Assembly: GCA_022572825.1 (NCBI GenBank)
Contig: JACZVE010000006.1
Location: 1-19,224, forward strand
Origin: SAR324 cluster bacterium
Lineage (GTDB): Bacteria; SAR324; JACQKK01
Length of the DNA: 19,224 nucleotides
Direction of reading: 5' to 3'
Shown here: piece by piece, positions 16,966 to 19,224 of the stretch
Layout: every line of letters starts with the position of its first letter
Position numbering within the stretch: the first letter of the stretch is position 1
Made by a program: the position numbers and the translations under genes
The notes under the pieces: model-generated
Seen by the model: the letters and a program-made list of their open reading frames with translations, nothing else
Databases searched by the model: none
What the model was told of the DNA's origin: nothing

Positions 16966-18198
16966 CTAGAACACCCCTTCCTCTTGCAGGGTGGCCACCT
17001 GCGCTGCATTCATCCCCAACCATTGCTCGAGCACCTCGCTGTTGTGCTGGCCAAGCAGGGGCGCCGGTTCAAGCGGCAACGATCCGCCGTTGTGGCGCAC
17101 CGGCCAACCCGGCATCGTGAACGGCCCGTTGGTCGGATGGTGCACGACCTGCATCACCCCGCGCCGCAAAAAATCAGGGTCCTCCTGCAACTCCTTCGTA
17201 TCACGCACGGCACCAGCGGGAATCCCGGCCTCGCCCAACAGGCGCATTGCCTCGCTTTTGTCGCGCTGTCTCGTCCAATTGGCGATCATCTCGTCCACTT
17301 CTGCCTCGTTTTCCACGCGTGCCGTAATTTCCTCAAAGCGCGGATCGCCGATCAGGTCTTCGCGGCCGATGACTCGTAGCACACGGTGCCAGTGAGCCGG
17401 GTTGGTGCGGCTGGTATAGACGTAAACGAAGTCGTTTGCCCCTCCCGGCGCGCAGGGGTAGATGCCGCTGGGTGCATTCCCACCGGTAAGCACCTTGGCC
17501 CCGGCCCGCGGCGCCGGACGCCCGTTCCTCGCGGTAACGGAAAAGGCGACGCGAATGTAATGCAGCATGGCATCCTGCATCGCCACATCCAGTCGTTCTC
17601 CCAACCCGGTGTCTTTGCGTCGGAAGAGAGCGGCAAGAATGCTGATCACCAGCAACATCCCGGTGCCCGTATCCCCAAGTGTCGCCCCCGGTTTGGCCGG
17701 CGGTCCGTCGGGGTCTCCGGTAATGCTCATGACTCCGCCGCAAGCCTGGGCAATCATGTCGAAGGCCAGGTTGTTTTGGTATGGGCTACCCTCGCCGAAG
17801 CCTTTCACCTGGGCGTAAATAATACGGGGGTTCAGCTCACGTACAACGTCGTAGCCGAGCCCCAGGCGCTCGATGGCGCCGGGCGCGAAATTCTCGACAA
17901 AGACATCCGCTCGCGACGCCATGTCCTTGACGATTTGCAGGCCGCGGGGGGCCTTCAGGTTGATCGTGACCGACTTCTTGTTGGCGTTAAACAAGAGGAA
18001 GTAGGGGGCTGCCCTATCGGCCGTCGCCCCGGGCGTCATGCGTCCGGGATCGCCGCCATTCGGATTTTCCACCTTGACGACCTCGGCACCGAGCCAGGCC
18101 AGCACCTCGGTACAGGATGGGCCTGCTTCGAATTGCGTCAAATCCAGCACTCGAACGCCGGCGAGGCAACGTTGAGCTGTATCGTTCGCATCCGTCAT
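16966..18198 (-). CDS. Family III (CaiB/BaiF) CoA-transferase, formyl-CoA transferase-like
   Basis: From ATG 18198 (GGGAGG 8 nt upstream) the product is 410 residues, the usual length for CaiB/BaiF enzymes, which move CoA between carboxylic acids through an aspartyl anhydride/thioester. Landmarks are GVRVLDLTQFEAGPSCTEVL at 14-33, GAEVVKVENPNGGDPGR, FNANKKSVTINLK at 70-82, ADVFVENFAPGAIERLG and the catalytic Asp176 in GATLGDTGTG (Asp169 of Oxalobacter Frc). It ends APLLGQHNSEVLEQWLG. Similarity to Frc and the following ThDP enzyme suggest an oxalate module, or activation of another 2-hydroxy acid for a lyase. The Frc glycine-rich loop region reads LTGGNAPSGIYPC instead of GGGG, so substrate identity is open. 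No permease or CoA-ligase is next to it. The longer frame to 18387 lacks similarity. Confidence 0.9.
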   Translation of the reverse strand: MTDANDTAQRCLAGVRVLDLTQFEAGPSCTEVLAWLGAEVVKVENPNGGDPGRMTPGATADRAAPYFLLFNANKKSVTINLKAPRGLQIVKDMASRADVFVENFAPGAIERLGLGYDVVRELNPRIIYAQVKGFGEGSPYQNNLAFDMIAQACGGVMSITGDPDGPPAKPGATLGDTGTGMLLVISILAALFRRKDTGLGERLDVAMQDAMLHYIRVAFSVTARNGRPAPRAGAKVLTGGNAPSGIYPCAPGGANDFVYVYTSRTNPAHWHRVLRVIGREDLIGDPRFEEITARVENEAEVDEMIANWTRQRDKSEAMRLLGEAGIPAGAVRDTKELQEDPDFLRRGVMQVVHHPTNGPFTMPGWPVRHNGGSLPLEPAPLLGQHNSEVLEQWLGMNAAQVATLQEEGVF

Positions 18199-18223
18199 TT
18201 GTCGCGCCTCCCATTTCGTGCTT

Positions 18224-18258
18224 CCAATTGACACGCCCCGAGTTGTATTGCCAATTGA
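18224..18258. promoter_or_regulatory. Direct repeat CCAATTGA upstream of the CoA-transferase gene
   Basis: CCAATTGA occurs at 18224-18231 and again at 18251-18258, 27 bp apart. Each copy contains the palindrome CAATTG. Located 26 and 53 bp before the start codon, they could bind a regulator of the operon. Further upstream a TTGACC hexamer (minus strand, 18448-18443) could be a -35, but I see no good -10. The rest of 18199-18474 shows no gene. Confidence 0.35.
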
Positions 18259-18580
18259 AACATCATCCGACAATTCCATCCATCCTCCCGGGGCCGAAAA
18301 ATAGCGACAAAACCCGGAGCCCGGGCAGGGCTCATCCATAACACAAACTCCGCGGGAAGCCCCCCTTCCGGTCTCTGCTGAATACAAACCCTCTCGTCGT
18401 CGGAAATCTACTGCTCTGATCCAGACCCGATTTGGTTAAAACGGTCAACAATCTAAATTAAAAGATTCTTCCAGTTGGCTGAAAGCAGGCCCGCTGACAA
18501 TTGGCCCAGGACAGGCCCATACCATCTTTTAGGGTGGGGCAGTCGAAAGCCGAGATGGCCCTGCTCGGTACCTTGGTCGG

Positions 18581-18814
18581 GTGGAGTCGACCTGTGGCTG
18601 GTGGCCCATCCAAATGGGGCGCTTGGCACTGCCCAGGTCGATCGGCCATTGGTCGTTGCGCACTCTGCAAACCAAGTTGATCAAGATCGGAGCGAAAGTT
18701 GTCAGGCACGCCCGCTACACTTGCTTCCAGATGGCGGAAGTGTCGGTCTCACGAAATTTGTTCGCGGCCATCTTGAGACGGATTCGACGACTGATGCAGC
18801 CGGTGCCGGTGTGA
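18581..18814 (+). pseudogene. C-terminal fragment of an IS1380 family transposase (copy B)
   Basis: Roughly the last 55 residues match the conserved end of IS1380 transposases: WSLRTLQTKLIKIGAKVVRHARYTCFQMAEVSV, then FAAILRRIRRLMQPVPV and TGA at 18812. The catalytic DDE core (about 400 residues) is absent. The preceding stretch from about 18475 shows traces of the same element in shifted frames. This is the only clear coding sequence on the plus strand and it is non-functional. It ends in the noncoding IS terminus that matches copy A. Confidence 0.75.
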
Positions 18815-18927
18815 CGACCCAGCCTGTGAGTGAGATCGAGGGATAAAGTCGAGAACGAGAGGGAAAACGACTCTTGGCGCACTGCTGCGTCACCTGCAAT
18901 TAAAAATGGGCTCTGTGCCTTTTCCGG
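18773..18927 (+). repeat. IS terminus matching the inverted copy at 13752-13908
   Basis: It shares TTGAG-GATTCG-CGACTGAT-CAGCCGGTGCCGGTGTGACGA, CGAGAGGGA, CTCTTGGC and GCACTGCTGCGTCACC blocks with copy A in inverted orientation about 4.9 kb away. It covers the transposase stop and the noncoding 3' end of the element. Confidence 0.7.
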
Positions 18928-19163
18928 AGGGTGATAAGGATGCCAAACTACAGGGATGAGTTGAATTCTTCTATAATGTGGTGGTATCGGAGGACAGAAA
19001 AGTTCTTCACGAGGTGTGGGCGGTTCCATCTGGGTAATGTCGGATTAGATTGATCCTGGCTGTTGCAGGTGCCCATCGCCGCTAACTCACCATTTTCCAC
19101 CCTCCACCCCACAGCCGATACCAGATAGCCCGGCTGATTCGGAAAGCTCGCAAAATTTTCGGA
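18928..19163. other. Unassigned stretch between IS remnant and ComM fragment
   Basis: No gene is convincingly supported. A 37-codon frame from ATG 18940 to the TGA at 19051 has GGAGG 9 nt upstream. It encodes a short Trp/Arg/Phe-rich peptide (MPNYRDELNSSIMWWYRR start) that I do not recognise. Given the surrounding debris it is more likely chance or another element fragment. Confidence 0.3.
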
Positions 19164-19224
19164 TTAGATAAGAATGCTCCCCAGCAGCCGGGCCAGCATG
19201 GTCTTGTCCGAACCCGCCGGGCCG
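19164..19224 (-). pseudogene. Fragment of a ComM/Mg-chelatase-type AAA ATPase (cut by window edge)
   Basis: Entering from the right edge, the minus strand reads GPAGSDKTMLARLLGSILI and then TAA at 19166-19164. This matches the Walker A region of YifB/ComM proteins (GPPGSGKTMLARRLPGILP-like). A stop follows where several hundred more residues should come, and the Walker A glycine before Lys is Asp (GSDKT). Both mark a decayed, non-functional gene, probably truncated by the neighbouring insertion debris. The upstream part lies outside the window, so its length is unknown. Confidence 0.6.

Noticed and set aside
16881..17009. N-terminal extension of the ThDP enzyme to 17009
   Set aside because: The extra residues are Arg/Pro/Cys-rich without family similarity, overlap the CoA-transferase end, and a perfect ribosome site marks ATG 16874.
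18715..19029. A 104-codon minus-strand frame near the right end
   Set aside because: It runs antisense through the IS1380 remnant. Its apparent similarity to the frame near 13.8 kb only reflects the repeated IS terminus at DNA level.

Overview
The window is GC-rich proteobacterial DNA with every recognisable protein gene on the minus strand. Its core (about 2.2 to 13.6 kb) is an aerobic carbon monoxide dehydrogenase (CODH) locus in the form I order coxM-coxS-coxL. The large subunit carries the form I active-site loop AYRCSFR. The organism is most simply a CO-oxidising, probably beta- or gammaproteobacterial, species. That placement is an inference from gene content, a P4-type integrase relic and REP-like palindromes, not from a marker gene.

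Layout from left to right. Positions 1-510 hold the N-terminal part of a hydantoinase B/oxoprolinase family protein that runs off the edge. Positions 637-894 hold a small MbcA/ParS/Xre-type toxin-binding domain protein with no visible toxin partner. Two REP-like palindromes follow at 1048-1128, then an SDR oxidoreductase at 1185-1985. The maturation genes run from 2248 to 9753: sufU, sufS, an XdhC-type protein with a doubled Rossmann domain, a MocA-like nucleotidyltransferase, an XdhC-YHS fusion, coxE (frameshifted), coxD and coxG. A strong intrinsic terminator at 9784-9816 separates these from coxL, coxS and coxM at 9852-13563. In transcription order the locus is therefore coxM-S-L, terminator, coxG-D-E-F, mocA, xdhC, sufS, sufU. 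The subunits form the MoSCu hydroxylase. CoxD, CoxE, the XdhC proteins, MocA and SufS/SufU are the expected tools for making the cytosine-dinucleotide molybdenum cofactor, inserting it and adding sulfur and copper. CoxG may dock the enzyme at the membrane.

The right third (13.6-19.2 kb) is mobile-element debris around one metabolic operon. It holds two decayed IS1380-type ends in inverted orientation (13752-13908 and 18773-18927) and a tyrosine integrase lacking its C-terminal catalytic part (14009-14908). Upstream of the integrase are iterated GATACCCCC-type sites, then a 47-nt 3' half of a tRNA-Ala(GGC) gene (15075-15121) with a terminator-like hairpin behind it. Next come a family III CoA-transferase and a thiamine-diphosphate lyase/decarboxylase, likely one operon that activates and cleaves a 2-hydroxy acid or oxalate as its CoA ester. 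The right edge carries a decayed fragment of a ComM/Mg-chelatase-type ATPase.

Most noteworthy points: a YHS metal-binding domain fused to an XdhC protein in a copper-enzyme locus; sufS-sufU joined to the cox maturation genes; an XdhC protein with a second Rossmann domain; the terminator inside the cox locus; the coxE frameshift; and the integrase/tRNA fragment junction.
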